A stretch of DNA of 64,000 nucleotides from Bacillus sp. AFS029637 (GCF_002584985.1 NZ_NUPZ01000013.1:67373-131372), one strand, 5' to 3'; numbered from the stretch's first letter, positions 18,623 through 28,232 are shown. Notes: generated by a model not told the origin, from the sequence alone. Program-made: numbers and translations.

Positions 18623-20281
18623 AAGAGAATGCTTTATAAATAAATGAATTGCCTCTTCTGGAACATAGAATCTTCCATTGCTTTCTACAATAACGCTTCC
18701 TAATTCATACTCTTTACCATCGATACGAATGATATTTGTATTAGCAAATAATTGAGCTTCAACTTTATTGCGCTTTACGACGAGTACCTTATTTGCTACA
18801 TCCGTTTTGTCAATCGTTACAGTTGCACCAATTTTCTTAAAGGCTGATTTACTCTCTACAAATAATTTATTTGTTAATCCTTCTAAGTTAAAGCCCATCG
18901 CTTTCGCCATCGTTTTCGCAATGTCCGTATTTTGGACTAATCCTTTTGGGTTTTGAGGTCCATAAGAGTATAAAAATACGTCTTCACCTGTATGACCGCC
19001 TGTCGTAAAACCAATGTTTGCACGGTTAGCCAATAATGTAGTAAGTATTGGGCCTACATCACTTTTCTTTTGAACTGCTTTAAATTTTTCTTTTTCCTCT
19101 TGATTTAAATTGTCCAAACCGTATAGTGCAGCTACGTATTCTACATTAGATAAATCACCTTTTAATTTATTTGTAGCACCTTCAAGTGTCAATTTTGCCT
19201 TTTTCAGTGGATCTATGTAAGCTGTTACCGGAGTCGTCTTATATTCTTTTGTCGTATTCATATTCCCAATAGAAATCCCGCTGTTACCATGGTCAGCTAC
19301 AGCGATGAGCAACGTATTCCCGTCTTTTTTTGCAAATTGTAACGCTTTTGCTACTGCATTATCAAATGCTAACACATCACTAATAATCCCAACTGGATCA
19401 TTCACATGAGCTGCCCAGTCTGGCTTACTTCCCTCTACAAACAAAAAGAAACCATCTTTATCTTTTGATAACACTTGTATTGCTTTTTCCGTCATTTGAG
19501 AAAGTGTTGGTTGCTCTGGGTTTGTTGCTTCACGATCCATATCGAACGCAAGTGCAGTATGGGAAAAAGAGCCCCAAATTTTATTTGATTTAGCGTGCAA
19601 TAATGCATCTTTCGTTTCCACAACGTCGTATCCTTTTTCTCGAATTACTTTTATTAAATCTTCACCGTCTTTTCGGATTCCATCGCTTTTTACAGGTAAA
19701 AGTGCTGCCTTCCCACCACCTAATACGACATCTATATTTTGGTACACTTGCTGCTTTGCAAGTACTTCAAAATGCTTACGATTCGCATGATGTGCCGAAA
19801 ACCCGGCCGGAGTAGCATGCTGAATTTCAGATGTAGCAACAATGCCAGTAGCACGTCCAGTACGTCTTGCACCTTCTAAAACATTGGCAACTGGTCTCAT
19901 CCTGTCCTCTTCTTTAATTAACTTTACACTAGGTGAATTCACAATAGAAGGTAATACACCTACATAGCCTGCATTCGATTTATTTCCAGTTGCTAATGCT
20001 GTTGCTGCCGGTGCTGAGTCTGTAATAGCTGATTCCGCCGAATATGTGCGAACGCCCCCTGTTACAATTTCATCTAACGCAAGCGGCGCTCCTTTATACA
20101 AGCGAGCCAATGTTGTCGCTGAAGAACTTGTTCCGTCCATAACCATCATAATTACATTTCTAGGCTGATGTTCTACTTTTTTCGTCTCAGCTCTAACCTC
20201 ACTATCTTTCATTGTAATTTCTGTCCCTAACATACTTAAGGTTATCATGAGTCCTATTATCTTTTTACTACAATTCGTCAT
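18620..20281 (-). CDS. Alkaline phosphatase (PhoA family), exported
   Basis: 553-residue zinc/magnesium phosphomonoesterase that frees phosphate outside the membrane. The metal and nucleophile regions are MDGTSSSA (48-55) and ITDSAPAATALATGNKSNAGYVG, where the nucleophile serine follows TD. Downstream are VATSEIQHATPAGF, VADHGNSG and TGGHTGEDV metal ligands. A hydrophobic N-terminal segment serves for export. A copper-amine-oxidase-like C-terminal tail (about the last 80 residues) ends in VIVESNGRFYVPEEA. Of several in-frame starts, ATG 20279-20281 has GGAGGG 7 nt upstream. It is a single gene; no Pho box was identified. Confidence 0.9.
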   Translation of the reverse strand: MTNCSKKIIGLMITLSMLGTEITMKDSEVRAETKKVEHQPRNVIMMVMDGTSSSATTLARLYKGAPLALDEIVTGGVRTYSAESAITDSAPAATALATGNKSNAGYVGVLPSIVNSPSVKLIKEEDRMRPVANVLEGARRTGRATGIVATSEIQHATPAGFSAHHANRKHFEVLAKQQVYQNIDVVLGGGKAALLPVKSDGIRKDGEDLIKVIREKGYDVVETKDALLHAKSNKIWGSFSHTALAFDMDREATNPEQPTLSQMTEKAIQVLSKDKDGFFLFVEGSKPDWAAHVNDPVGIISDVLAFDNAVAKALQFAKKDGNTLLIAVADHGNSGISIGNMNTTKEYKTTPVTAYIDPLKKAKLTLEGATNKLKGDLSNVEYVAALYGLDNLNQEEKEKFKAVQKKSDVGPILTTLLANRANIGFTTGGHTGEDVFLYSYGPQNPKGLVQNTDIAKTMAKAMGFNLEGLTNKLFVESKSAFKKIGATVTIDKTDVANKVLVVKRNKVEAQLFANTNIIRIDGKEYELGSVIVESNGRFYVPEEAIHLFIKHSL

Positions 20282-20427
20282 CGCTGTCCCTCCATAGACT
20301 ATTTCGACATCCACTATCGAATCTTTATATGCATACAAGACGGAAATCTCCCGATGTATTTATGTAAGTTTATAATAGTAATCCCCCATTTTCATGTAGC
20401 TAACAACAACTAGTTTCTTAAAAAAGT

Positions 20428-20470
20428 AAAAAACCGATTATCCTGTAATGTAAAGGATAATCGGTTTTTT
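20428..20470 (-). terminator. Intrinsic terminator of the ABC uptake operon
   Basis: AAAAAACCGATTATCC pairs with GGATAATCGGTTTTTT, with T-runs on both sides. Confidence 0.9.
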
Positions 20471-20521
20471 ATTTTTCATTCAATTGGAGGAATTTTCAAA
20501 ATATAATCCCATAATTATTTT

Positions 20522-21622
20522 CTATAAAACAATTCGTTTCTCAGTTGCTGAATCGAAATAATGAACTTTGTCCATGTTCAAAACTAACTCTATATTTGAT
20601 TGACTTTGCGCATCTAAAGAAGTATCCACACGTGCAACGAAAGATTGTCCATTTAAGTTGGAATATAGATATGTTTCTGCCCCCATTAGTTCTGCTACAT
20701 CAATAGATACCGTTACTTTTGCGTTATATGGTAAACCCTCGGTTTCTTTTCCATAATAAAAGTCTTCTGGACGTATTCCTATTATAATTTCTTTATTCGC
20801 ATATCCGTTATTTCGTAAGCCTTTCATCTTCTCTTCTGGCACTTCAATTTTCCACTTATCAATTATAACTGCGGTATCTGTTAATACTCCTTTGAAAAAA
20901 TTCATTCCAGGAGAGCCGATGAATCCTCCGACAAATACATTCTCCGGATTGTCATACACTTCTTTCGGTGTCCCCACTTGTTGTACAATCCCATCTTTTA
21001 ACACAACAAGGCGAGTTGCCATCGTCATCGCTTCTATTTGATCGTGCGTAACATACACAGTTGTTGTTTGCAGCTGTTTGTGTAATTTTGTAATCTCAGC
21101 GCGCATTTGAACACGCAACTTCGCATCTAAGTTTGATAGAGGCTCGTCCATTAAAAATACCTTTGCATTTCGAACAATCGCTCGTCCTAAGGCAACACGC
21201 TGACGCTGTCCACCTGAAAGAGCTTTTGGTTTTCGACTTAAATACTGATCAAGACCAAGAATCTTCGCTGCATGTTGGACACGTTTGTCAATTTCTTCTT
21301 TACTATATTTTCGTAGTTTTAATCCAAATGCCATGTTTTCATAAACACTCATATGTGGATAAAGCGCGTAGTTTTGAAATACCATTGCAATATCTCTATC
21401 TTTCGGCGAAATATCATTTACACGTTTTCCGTCAATATAAAAGTCGCCCTCCGAAATCTCCTCAAGTCCTGCAATCATACGTAATGTTGTAGATTTCCCA
21501 CACCCTGAAGGGCCAACCAAAACGATAAATTCTCCATCATTTACTTCTAGGTTAAAATCTTTTACGATTGTCACATCATGATCATATTTTTTGTAAATGT
21601 TTTTGAATGATAGTTGAGCCAT
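20522..21622 (-). CDS. ABC transporter ATPase (UgpC/MalK/MsmK type)
   Basis: 366-residue ATP-binding subunit that powers import of a carbohydrate or glycerol-phosphate type solute. Walker A GPSGCGKST, Q-loop MVFQNYALYPHMS, signature LSGGQRQRVALGRAI, Walker B VFLMDEPLSNLDA, and the switch histidine in VYVTHDQIEAMT are all present. A C-terminal TOBE regulatory domain (about 240-366) identifies the CUT1 class. AGGAGG precedes the ATG. It is the last gene of the six-gene operon starting at 26974. CUT1 ATPases can serve several importers. Confidence 0.93.
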   Translation of the reverse strand: MAQLSFKNIYKKYDHDVTIVKDFNLEVNDGEFIVLVGPSGCGKSTTLRMIAGLEEISEGDFYIDGKRVNDISPKDRDIAMVFQNYALYPHMSVYENMAFGLKLRKYSKEEIDKRVQHAAKILGLDQYLSRKPKALSGGQRQRVALGRAIVRNAKVFLMDEPLSNLDAKLRVQMRAEITKLHKQLQTTTVYVTHDQIEAMTMATRLVVLKDGIVQQVGTPKEVYDNPENVFVGGFIGSPGMNFFKGVLTDTAVIIDKWKIEVPEEKMKGLRNNGYANKEIIIGIRPEDFYYGKETEGLPYNAKVTVSIDVAELMGAETYLYSNLNGQSFVARVDTSLDAQSQSNIELVLNMDKVHYFDSATEKRIVL

Positions 21623-21683
21623 AATATCCTCCTAGAATTTAAGCTATATTTATAGATATTGTTAAAAATTATGATGACATGAA

Positions 21684-22391
21684 TTATAAAATCTTCGAAA
21701 TATCCTTCATACTGTCTAAAATATAATCTGCTTTTCCTTCTAAATCTTCTTTCCTACTCGCACCCGATAAGACGCCTACTACTTTAATGTTACTATTTCT
21801 CGCAAATGTAACGTCTGTTAATGTATCACCTACCATTAGCACATCTTCTTCAGTTAGAGAAAATTTTTCTTTAAACATATGATAAAAATCACTTTCAGGT
21901 TTTGTTCTATTCACACCGTCATCTGCACCTAAAAAATCTACATAATCATATAACTCAGTCATTTTTAGAGAATGAATCGCTGCATCTACATCGTCTGCCG
22001 TAACAACCCCAATAATATATTCATTGTCTTTTAAATATTGTAACGTTTCCTTTGCACCTTCCACTTCTGTAAATACAAGATCATCTGCTGTAGAGTACTT
22101 TTTGAATAAAAGACATACATCATGAATGAAATCTTCTTTATCCACATGTTGATTTTCTAACAACGAATACCATGCAGCCGCAATAAAGTAATTTGTGTGA
22201 CAAGCTAGTAAACTCGTACTCTCAAAATCGTTATCATTCATGCCAATAATCGATAAGTAATCATCTCGTTTACTTTTTTCACTTGGATACGTTTGAAATA
22301 TATCATCTAACACACGATGCACAATTTTATACCAAACTGAATCTAACTGTATTAATGTTCCATCTTTATCAAAAATAATTGCTTTATTCAC
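21684..22391 (-). CDS. HAD family phosphatase
   Basis: 235-residue HAD hydrolase of the phosphoglycolate-phosphatase-like subclass. Motif I is IIFDKDGTL with nucleophile Asp8 and Asp10; a helical cap follows (about 20-85); motif II is IGVVTADD and motif IV VLMVGDTLTDVTFA. Start is GTG, overlapping the upstream PHP gene by 8 bp, so translation is coupled. Within an ABC uptake operon it probably removes phosphate from the imported compound or from the product of the PHP enzyme. Substrate unknown. Confidence 0.85.
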   Translation of the reverse strand: MNKAIIFDKDGTLIQLDSVWYKIVHRVLDDIFQTYPSEKSKRDDYLSIIGMNDNDFESTSLLACHTNYFIAAAWYSLLENQHVDKEDFIHDVCLLFKKYSTADDLVFTEVEGAKETLQYLKDNEYIIGVVTADDVDAAIHSLKMTELYDYVDFLGADDGVNRTKPESDFYHMFKEKFSLTEEDVLMVGDTLTDVTFARNSNIKVVGVLSGASRKEDLEGKADYILDSMKDISKIL

Positions 22392-23814
22392 TTTTTATTC
22401 CCCCTGTAACTTCATTCCATGTTTTTATATTTTTATTTTGAACTTTATTATGAATAGGATTAATAAACGCTACTAATTCGTCATCTTCCCATCCCTCAAC
22501 TCTAGCGTACGCCCCTTCATGTAATGAGAATTCAAAAGTTACGTCGCCGCCAGATTTTTGTTCCATTATTTGCCCATTTATTATGAGTCTCCACTCACAC
22601 GGTTTGTCAGTAGAAATGCTGTAAATAATATTTCCTGTAGCCTCATCACCGACATATTTCGTTTCGCCCTCGTTTTGAATGTCTATCGCTAATTTTCTAA
22701 ATCGAGAGAAATAAATTCTTCCCTTTTTGATTGCAGATTTTAAGTTTTTAATTGATAAACCGTTACATAATACATATGTTCCTGGATCACCGTAAATGGA
22801 TGGATCTTTTGATCCTGGGAATGTTTTAGATGGATGTAAATGCGAATCACTTCCACCTATCCCCCAAATTTTAAGACCATTTGCCCACATTTGATCGAAA
22901 CAACGCAAAGCTTCTAAAGTGGATGTTTTACTTTTTTTATAAGTTGGATCACACATAATTTCCATCGTATGAACATGTTCTAAATTAATATTCACTTGGT
23001 TCGCCCAAGGCTTCATAAATGGATGATTCACACTCAATAAATAACCTTTTTCTTTCATTAGTGCAAATAGTGCATTCATTTTGTCAGCGCTAAATGATTC
23101 ATCTACATACTCTGTAAAATCCACGTATTCCCTCATACCAAAAATGTTGTAATGACCGAAAGGAGTTGTAAGTTCCATAGATGGTATAATTAATGTGTTT
23201 CCTTTTTCATACGATGGCATAACAATATTGTGCTCCGTCGCATATAAAAAATCTAATTCTTGTTTTTCACATACTAGCATTCCAAGTTCATCATCTATCT
23301 CGCCGTCTGTTAAATCTGTATGTTCATGAAAATCCCCTTTGTACCAGCGATGTTCTTCATTGACTACCTTATTAAAACGGTCTTCATTGATAAAAACATT
23401 TCCCTTACAAAAATGATCTCTATTATACTTTCGTTCCAACTGATCATTCACTACTATATTTACTGTGTAGTCAACTTTTTCTCCGGTAAACTTTACTGCT
23501 TTCTTTGCACAATGAGGAATATAGACGACTTCTAATTCCCAATTACCTGACTGTATTTCTCCTCCAATACAACCAGCAGAGCAAAACATTGAATCTTTCG
23601 AAATGACTAGTTTTTCATTTGCAATTGGTGTTTGATATTGTATACGTACATAACCGTTAGGATCTCTTACGATTAATAAAAGCGGGATTTTCCGGCTATC
23701 CCCTTGATCAATCGTTAATGTGAAATTTGTCATATCAGTTTCATCCATTTGGAAACAATGTTTATTTTCTACGAATGGAGAAAGTGTTATCATACTTGTT
23801 ATTTCGATCATCAT
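22384..23814 (-). CDS. PHP-domain metallohydrolase (CehA/McbA-like)
   Basis: About 476 residues. The N-terminal ~150 residues are beta-rich and unassigned. The PHP (polymerase and histidinol phosphatase) domain starts at YKGDFHEHTDLTDGEID and continues with ATEHN, SVNHPF and GIGGSDSHLH, supplying the usual metal-binding His/Asp set. PHP enzymes cleave phosphoesters. A C-terminal beta domain follows. ATG 23812-23814 follows AAGGTG; ATG 23811 is equally possible. Being between a solute-binding protein and a HAD phosphatase suggests it hydrolyses an imported phosphodiester. That is inference; no signal peptide was seen, so cytosolic action is expected. Confidence 0.8.
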   Translation of the reverse strand: MMIEITSMITLSPFVENKHCFQMDETDMTNFTLTIDQGDSRKIPLLLIVRDPNGYVRIQYQTPIANEKLVISKDSMFCSAGCIGGEIQSGNWELEVVYIPHCAKKAVKFTGEKVDYTVNIVVNDQLERKYNRDHFCKGNVFINEDRFNKVVNEEHRWYKGDFHEHTDLTDGEIDDELGMLVCEKQELDFLYATEHNIVMPSYEKGNTLIIPSMELTTPFGHYNIFGMREYVDFTEYVDESFSADKMNALFALMKEKGYLLSVNHPFMKPWANQVNINLEHVHTMEIMCDPTYKKSKTSTLEALRCFDQMWANGLKIWGIGGSDSHLHPSKTFPGSKDPSIYGDPGTYVLCNGLSIKNLKSAIKKGRIYFSRFRKLAIDIQNEGETKYVGDEATGNIIYSISTDKPCEWRLIINGQIMEQKSGGDVTFEFSLHEGAYARVEGWEDDELVAFINPIHNKVQNKNIKTWNEVTGGIKSE

Positions 23815-23891
23815 TCTCACACCTTTTTACGTTTTAATGAAGGAATTTTAGAGGCACTTCCTTCGTTCAAAAGCACCTCATGTTGGTAATA

Positions 23892-25253
23892 TTACTTCTT
23901 CTTTTTCAGAACTTTATCTAACTCTTCTTGCGCAACTTTAGCTGCTTCATCTAATGCTTTTTTCGCTGGAACTCCTTCAATCTCTACTTTATCTTTCGCT
24001 ACATTTAAGGCGTCATTAATTTTACCGCCCGTTGGATCTACAAATGGTCCCACTCCATTATTATTAGCTTGTTCTAATGGAACTAATGCTTGTGGTTGTT
24101 TTTTAACGAATTCAGCATATGGACCATACTCTGTTACATTGTTACGAACAGGAATATATCCTGTAGCCATGGACCATTCAGCTGTTTTCTCCGTACTTGT
24201 CGCAAATTTCATAAAGTCATATGCACCTTTTGCTACTTCTGGATCAATATTTCTCGTTAATGTGAACAAATAAGTTTCTAATTTTGGAGCTGGTTTATTA
24301 TTCCCCCAAGCTGGCTGAGGTAATGCTTCAAATGTGTTAAGGCGTTCTTCCTCTGTCATTCCTTTACCTAATGATTTAAAAACAAATCCTTGGTCACCAG
24401 ATGATCCTGTAAATCCTAGCGTTCTACCTTCAACTAAATCAATTACAGTTTTGTCCCAATATTCCCATCCAGTACCACCTGAATGTATTTTCATAATTTT
24501 ATCTTCATGTAGCCATGTACGGAATTTCTCCCATACCGTAACCCAAGTGTCATCGTTAATTAATACTTTTGTACCATCTTCACTTAATACATTTCCGCCA
24601 GCACTGCGAACCGCATCAATTAAGTTTGATGTCCCCCACATTGGCATCCAGCCAGCATACGTAACATCACCGTTTTCACCACGTTTTGCGACAGTTTTTG
24701 CTACCTTTTCTACACCTTCCCACGTCTTTAAATCATCTTTTGTAAAACCATTCTCTGCTAATGCTTTTTTATTGTAATAGAAAATTTGCGTTGTACCGTA
24801 AAACGGAATTCCATATAACTTATCGTTAATTGTTGCTTGCTCCATAAAACCTTTCCCATAATCTTCTTTTTTGAAATTAGTATCATTTTTAACATATTCA
24901 TCTATAGGTACGATTAACTGTTTTTTAGCATATTCTTGAATGACATCTGAACCTAGTAATGCAATTGCTTCTTGGTTATTCGCTGCAAATCCACTTTGTA
25001 GCTTTTGATATGACTCATCGTAGCTACCTGCTTTTGTCGTTTTCACTACATATTTGTCCTGACTTTTATTGTATTCTTCCACAATCTTATCTACACTATC
25101 TGCAAGAGAGCCCCCTACTCCATTAATGAATGGAACAACAACCTTCTCCCCTTCTTTACTCGCTTTAACCGTACTTCCTTTTCCGCCTGAACAACCCGCA
25201 AGTGCACTAACAAACAATGTTATAACTGTTAGAAGCATGAATAGTTTTTTCAT
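23892..25253 (-). CDS. ABC transporter solute-binding lipoprotein (UgpB-like)
   Basis: 453-residue family 1 extracellular solute-binding protein. The N-terminus MKKLFMLLTVITLFVSALAGC ends in a lipobox (LAGC), so it is lipid-anchored outside the membrane. The mature part has the two-lobe features of CUT1 binding proteins: VPFINGVGGSLADSVDKIVEEYNKSQ, GSYDESYQKLQSGF, IPFYGTTQIFYYNKKAL and the C-terminal Lys-rich tail. The early GSYDESYQKLQ resembles UgpB. It follows the two permeases. A glycerol-phosphate or phosphodiester ligand is inferred from family and neighbours. Confidence 0.9.
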   Translation of the reverse strand: MKKLFMLLTVITLFVSALAGCSGGKGSTVKASKEGEKVVVPFINGVGGSLADSVDKIVEEYNKSQDKYVVKTTKAGSYDESYQKLQSGFAANNQEAIALLGSDVIQEYAKKQLIVPIDEYVKNDTNFKKEDYGKGFMEQATINDKLYGIPFYGTTQIFYYNKKALAENGFTKDDLKTWEGVEKVAKTVAKRGENGDVTYAGWMPMWGTSNLIDAVRSAGGNVLSEDGTKVLINDDTWVTVWEKFRTWLHEDKIMKIHSGGTGWEYWDKTVIDLVEGRTLGFTGSSGDQGFVFKSLGKGMTEEERLNTFEALPQPAWGNNKPAPKLETYLFTLTRNIDPEVAKGAYDFMKFATSTEKTAEWSMATGYIPVRNNVTEYGPYAEFVKKQPQALVPLEQANNNGVGPFVDPTGGKINDALNVAKDKVEIEGVPAKKALDEAAKVAQEELDKVLKKKK

Positions 25254-25278
25254 CCCACAAATCTCCTTTAATATTTAT

Positions 25279-26097
25279 TTACCCCTTTATTCCTGAATCA
25301 GTAACACCAGATAAGAACCATTTTTGTAGAATTAAAAATACGATTAAGAGCGGCACTGTTGCGATTGTGCTTGCAACCATAATGTGTGACCAATCTCGCC
25401 CTAAGGAACTATTAATGAAATAATCAGCAATTCCATTCGTAATTAACTTTTGCGTATTATCTTTCAATATAAGAGCTGGCCACATGTAATTATTATAATT
25501 ACCAATAAATGTGACCAATCCTAGTGTTACAAATGATGATCGTGTCATTGGGAAAATAATCTTCCAAAGAATACGCCAATCACTTGCCCCATCAATTTTG
25601 GCTGCTTCTACTATTTCAAAACCAACTTTGTGGAACGATTGTTTTAAATAGAAAATACCGAATACACTAACAGCCATAGAAATCATGTATCCAAAATGCG
25701 AATCAAGGAGACCGAATTTCCCTAACATTACATATACAGGAACATACGAAACAGCTCCAGGAATCATATACGTTGCCATTACAACACTAAATGTAATATT
25801 TTTACCTTTAAATTTGTAAAATGCCAACATATAAGCAAACAGTGCAGATGAAACAAGCACATATATTGTAATAAGGAAAGATGTATAAAAACTATTAAAT
25901 AAATATGTGTTAAATGGTAGTATGTCTAATACTTGTCGATAATTTTCCCAGTGAAATTCCTTAGGCCAAAAGCCTCCTTGTAATACTTCACTAGATGTTT
26001 TAAACGAGCCAAGTACCATCCATATGAATGGAAAAACAAATAGTATACTTGATAACGCTAGAAAGAGATGCTTTACAATTAATGGACCTTTTTTCAT
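25279..26097 (-). CDS. ABC transporter permease (UgpE/MalG type)
   Basis: About 272 residues, six membrane helices. The EAA loop that contacts the ATPase is EIVEAAKIDGASDWRILWKIIFPM (about residue 185). The C-terminus KWFLSGVTDSGIKG is typical of the MalG/UgpE half. Starting at ATG 26095-26097, with AAGGTG 6 nt upstream; an in-frame GTG at 26106 overlaps that site. The stop of the partner permease lies 11 bp upstream. Confidence 0.92.
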   Translation of the reverse strand: MKKGPLIVKHLFLALSSILFVFPFIWMVLGSFKTSSEVLQGGFWPKEFHWENYRQVLDILPFNTYLFNSFYTSFLITIYVLVSSALFAYMLAFYKFKGKNITFSVVMATYMIPGAVSYVPVYVMLGKFGLLDSHFGYMISMAVSVFGIFYLKQSFHKVGFEIVEAAKIDGASDWRILWKIIFPMTRSSFVTLGLVTFIGNYNNYMWPALILKDNTQKLITNGIADYFINSSLGRDWSHIMVASTIATVPLLIVFLILQKWFLSGVTDSGIKG

Positions 26098-26107
26098 ATT
26101 ATTCACC

Positions 26108-26974
26108 TTAATAGTTCACCCACTTGTCACCTATTATTTTGTTTACAACAGATAGTAGAATTGTAATAATTAGTATGATAAATGCGATTGCTGTTGCAGA
26201 TCCCATATCAAACTGTTCAAACCCTTGTTGGAAGAATAAATAAAGTAACGTACGCGTAGAACCACTAGGTCCACCTTGTGTTAAGATTTTTATTTGATCG
26301 TAAGCCTGCACCGAAGAAATTGTATTGACGACAACTAAGAAGAAAGTTGTTGATGAAACCATTGGCAGTGTTACATATCGAAATTTCTGCCATGCATTTG
26401 CTCCATCAATACTAGCTGCTTCATATAAACTATCTGGAACTTTTTCTAGTGCGCCGATATAGAAGATCATCGTCCAACCAACTAATTTCCAAACTGTCAT
26501 TATAATGACTGCTAACATCGCTGTTTGACTACTTTGAAGCCAGTCCAAACCTGGTATTCCGAAAAAGTTTAGCACTTTATTAATAACTCCAAATTGAGGT
26601 TCATATAGGAGTGACCACACAATGGATACAGCTATTGTTGGCGTTACCCAAGGTGAAAAGATCATTAATTGGTACAATGCAGAACCTTTAAATTTTTTTC
26701 GGAAGAATAATGCGAAACCTAAGCCCAATGCAATTGTTGGAATGACTGTTCCAATTCCGAAATAAAACGTATTGAGCAATGCTTGCATAAAAGAATCTTG
26801 TGTAAATAAATTAAAATAGTTTTCTAAACCAACAAAGTTAAAATCATTCGTCATAAAATCCCAATCAGTAAAACTAATACCTAAACTAATGAAATTCGGA
26901 ATAATCCAAAACAAAATTAGAGGTATTCCAACTGGTAGTAAAAAGAACACAGCTTTTGATAGTTTTATTTGCAT
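26108..26974 (-). CDS. ABC transporter permease (UgpA/MalF type)
   Basis: About 288 residues, six membrane helices; first gene of the uptake operon. The EAA loop SLYEAASIDGANAWQKFRYVTLPM is conserved, and ILTQGGPSGSTRTLLYLFFQQGF is the familiar pre-helix segment of this half. ATG 26972-26974 has AGGAGG 8 nt upstream; the in-frame GTG at 26983 is part of that site. Confidence 0.92.
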   Translation of the reverse strand: MQIKLSKAVFFLLPVGIPLILFWIIPNFISLGISFTDWDFMTNDFNFVGLENYFNLFTQDSFMQALLNTFYFGIGTVIPTIALGLGFALFFRKKFKGSALYQLMIFSPWVTPTIAVSIVWSLLYEPQFGVINKVLNFFGIPGLDWLQSSQTAMLAVIIMTVWKLVGWTMIFYIGALEKVPDSLYEAASIDGANAWQKFRYVTLPMVSSTTFFLVVVNTISSVQAYDQIKILTQGGPSGSTRTLLYLFFQQGFEQFDMGSATAIAFIILIITILLSVVNKIIGDKWVNY

Positions 26975-27009
26975 TCTTGCCACCTCCTAATTCATATTGT
27001 ACGGGTATA

Positions 27010-27038
27010 TTATTAACACAATGTTGTTAATTTGTTAA
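27010..27038 (-). promoter_or_regulatory. Predicted promoter of the ABC operon with TTGTTAA repeats
   Basis: Minus strand TTAACA (27033-27038), 17-nt spacer, TAATAA (27010-27015). The region 27023-27065 is filled with TTGTTAA/TTAACAA copies in both orientations, overlapping the -35, so a repressor could bind here. The 27.0-27.3 kb gap also holds two terminators and a small open frame. Confidence 0.5.
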
Positions 27039-27090
27039 CTAATTGTAAAAACAACAAATTAACAAAATAAAACAACATATAAACAAAAAT

Positions 27091-27124
27091 AAAGCTATTT
27101 CTCAACGGATTAAGAAATAGCTTT
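27091..27124 (-). terminator. Second intrinsic terminator downstream of the DeoR gene
   Basis: AAAGCTATTTCT pairs perfectly with AGAAATAGCTTT around 10 nt; on the minus strand ATTTTTGTTT follows. It lies between regulator and operon promoter. Confidence 0.8.
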
Positions 27125-27142
27125 AACAAAAAACAAACAAAA

Positions 27143-27180
27143 AAAACAACTAGCTCCTCATAAAAGATACTAGTTGTTTT
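27143..27180 (-). terminator. First intrinsic terminator downstream of the DeoR gene
   Basis: AAAACAACTAG pairs with CTAGTTGTTTT; the minus strand continues with a run of eight T. Two terminators in tandem insulate the operon from the regulator gene. Confidence 0.85.
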
Positions 27181-27203
27181 AAAATTCGTTAGCGGAAATT
27201 ATT

Positions 27204-27281
27204 CTAAGGTTCTACTTGTTCTTCTTGAATTATGATTTCAGTATTAATTGGTTCCTGATGTAATACTATATCCAAGCCCAC
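27204..27281 (-). CDS. Possible 25-residue micro-protein after the DeoR gene
   Basis: GTG start, 25 codons, TAG stop; the peptide starts MGLDIVLHQEP and ends QEEQVEP, acidic at the C-terminus. AAGGCG lies about 8 nt before the GTG. It sits 23 bp after the regulator stop and before two terminators, so it would be on the regulator transcript. I do not recognise it. It may be a genuine small protein, a remnant of a longer gene, or chance. Confidence 0.3.
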   Translation of the reverse strand: MGLDIVLHQEPINTEIIIQEEQVEP

Positions 27282-27304
27282 TAATTCGCCTTCTTTTCAT
27301 TTTT

Positions 27305-28093
27305 CTATATTGTTATTACTTCAACCCCATTACTTGTTAACACACTTTCCCACGCTTCATCAAGCTTTGCATTCGTATATAATGCATCTATATCACTAAA
27401 ACTCCCGCTTTTATAAAACTTTGTTAAATTAAACTTTGACTCATCAGCCATCATTACAACTTGTTTTGCATTATTCTTTAGCTGCTTAAATATTTGTGCA
27501 TCTTCAATATACGAACATGTTAGTTCTTTTTCTAATGAAATGCCATCACAAGAAGCAAATAACTTATTAACAGTGAAATGATCAAGATAGTTTAACGTCA
27601 TTTCTCCAGACAATGCTAATGAATTTGTATTCAATATTCCCCCTATGACTATTAACCTGCAATCAAAGGAATCATACTGTTCTTTCAGCTCAATAATTTT
27701 ATTTACAGCTGGTATCGAGTTTGTTAAAATCGTCAAATTCTTTTTATCGTATATGTAATCTAAAATTTGCATTGTAGTTGTCCCAATTTCAATTGCGATA
27801 ATATCATTATCTTCTACGATTTTACTCGCTTCCATTGCAATTTTTCGTTTTTCTTCAATATTTTCAGATCGACGTTTATCAAAATGAAATTCTAGTGATT
27901 GATCTTTTTTCTTAATTGCCCCACCATGTATTTTCGTAAGCTGCCCTTCCTTGTGCAACATATCTAAATCTCTTCGTATCGTTTCTGTTGTAACATTTAA
28001 TACCTTCGCTAAATCATTTACCATCACTCGATTATACTTTTCTAACTCATCTAGTATGTGTTTTCTTCGTTCAAATTGTGTGTAAGATTTCAT
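27305..28093 (-). CDS. DeoR/GlpR family transcriptional regulator
   Basis: 262 residues. The N-terminal helix-turn-helix is QFERRKHILDELEKYNRVMVNDLAKVLNVTTETIRRDLDMLHKEGQL with the DeoR signature (TxETIRRDL). The C-terminal DeoRC sensor shows IAIEIGTTTMQILDYI, LTILTNSIPAVNKI and LFASCDGIS, a sugar-phosphate binding fold. It lies upstream of the ABC/PHP/HAD operon on the same strand, separated by two terminators. It probably represses that operon and perhaps itself, and is released by a phosphorylated metabolite. Confidence 0.9.
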   Translation of the reverse strand: MKSYTQFERRKHILDELEKYNRVMVNDLAKVLNVTTETIRRDLDMLHKEGQLTKIHGGAIKKKDQSLEFHFDKRRSENIEEKRKIAMEASKIVEDNDIIAIEIGTTTMQILDYIYDKKNLTILTNSIPAVNKIIELKEQYDSFDCRLIVIGGILNTNSLALSGEMTLNYLDHFTVNKLFASCDGISLEKELTCSYIEDAQIFKQLKNNAKQVVMMADESKFNLTKFYKSGSFSDIDALYTNAKLDEAWESVLTSNGVEVITI

Positions 28094-28232
28094 TTTATTA
28101 ACACCTCATCAAATTACGCAAAATATTGATTTTCTAAAAACTCTTAATATACAAAAGGATTAATCATTACTTTTAACATAACATCATTTACAGAAATAAG
28201 AAACGATTATATTCATTTAAATCTAAAAATTA

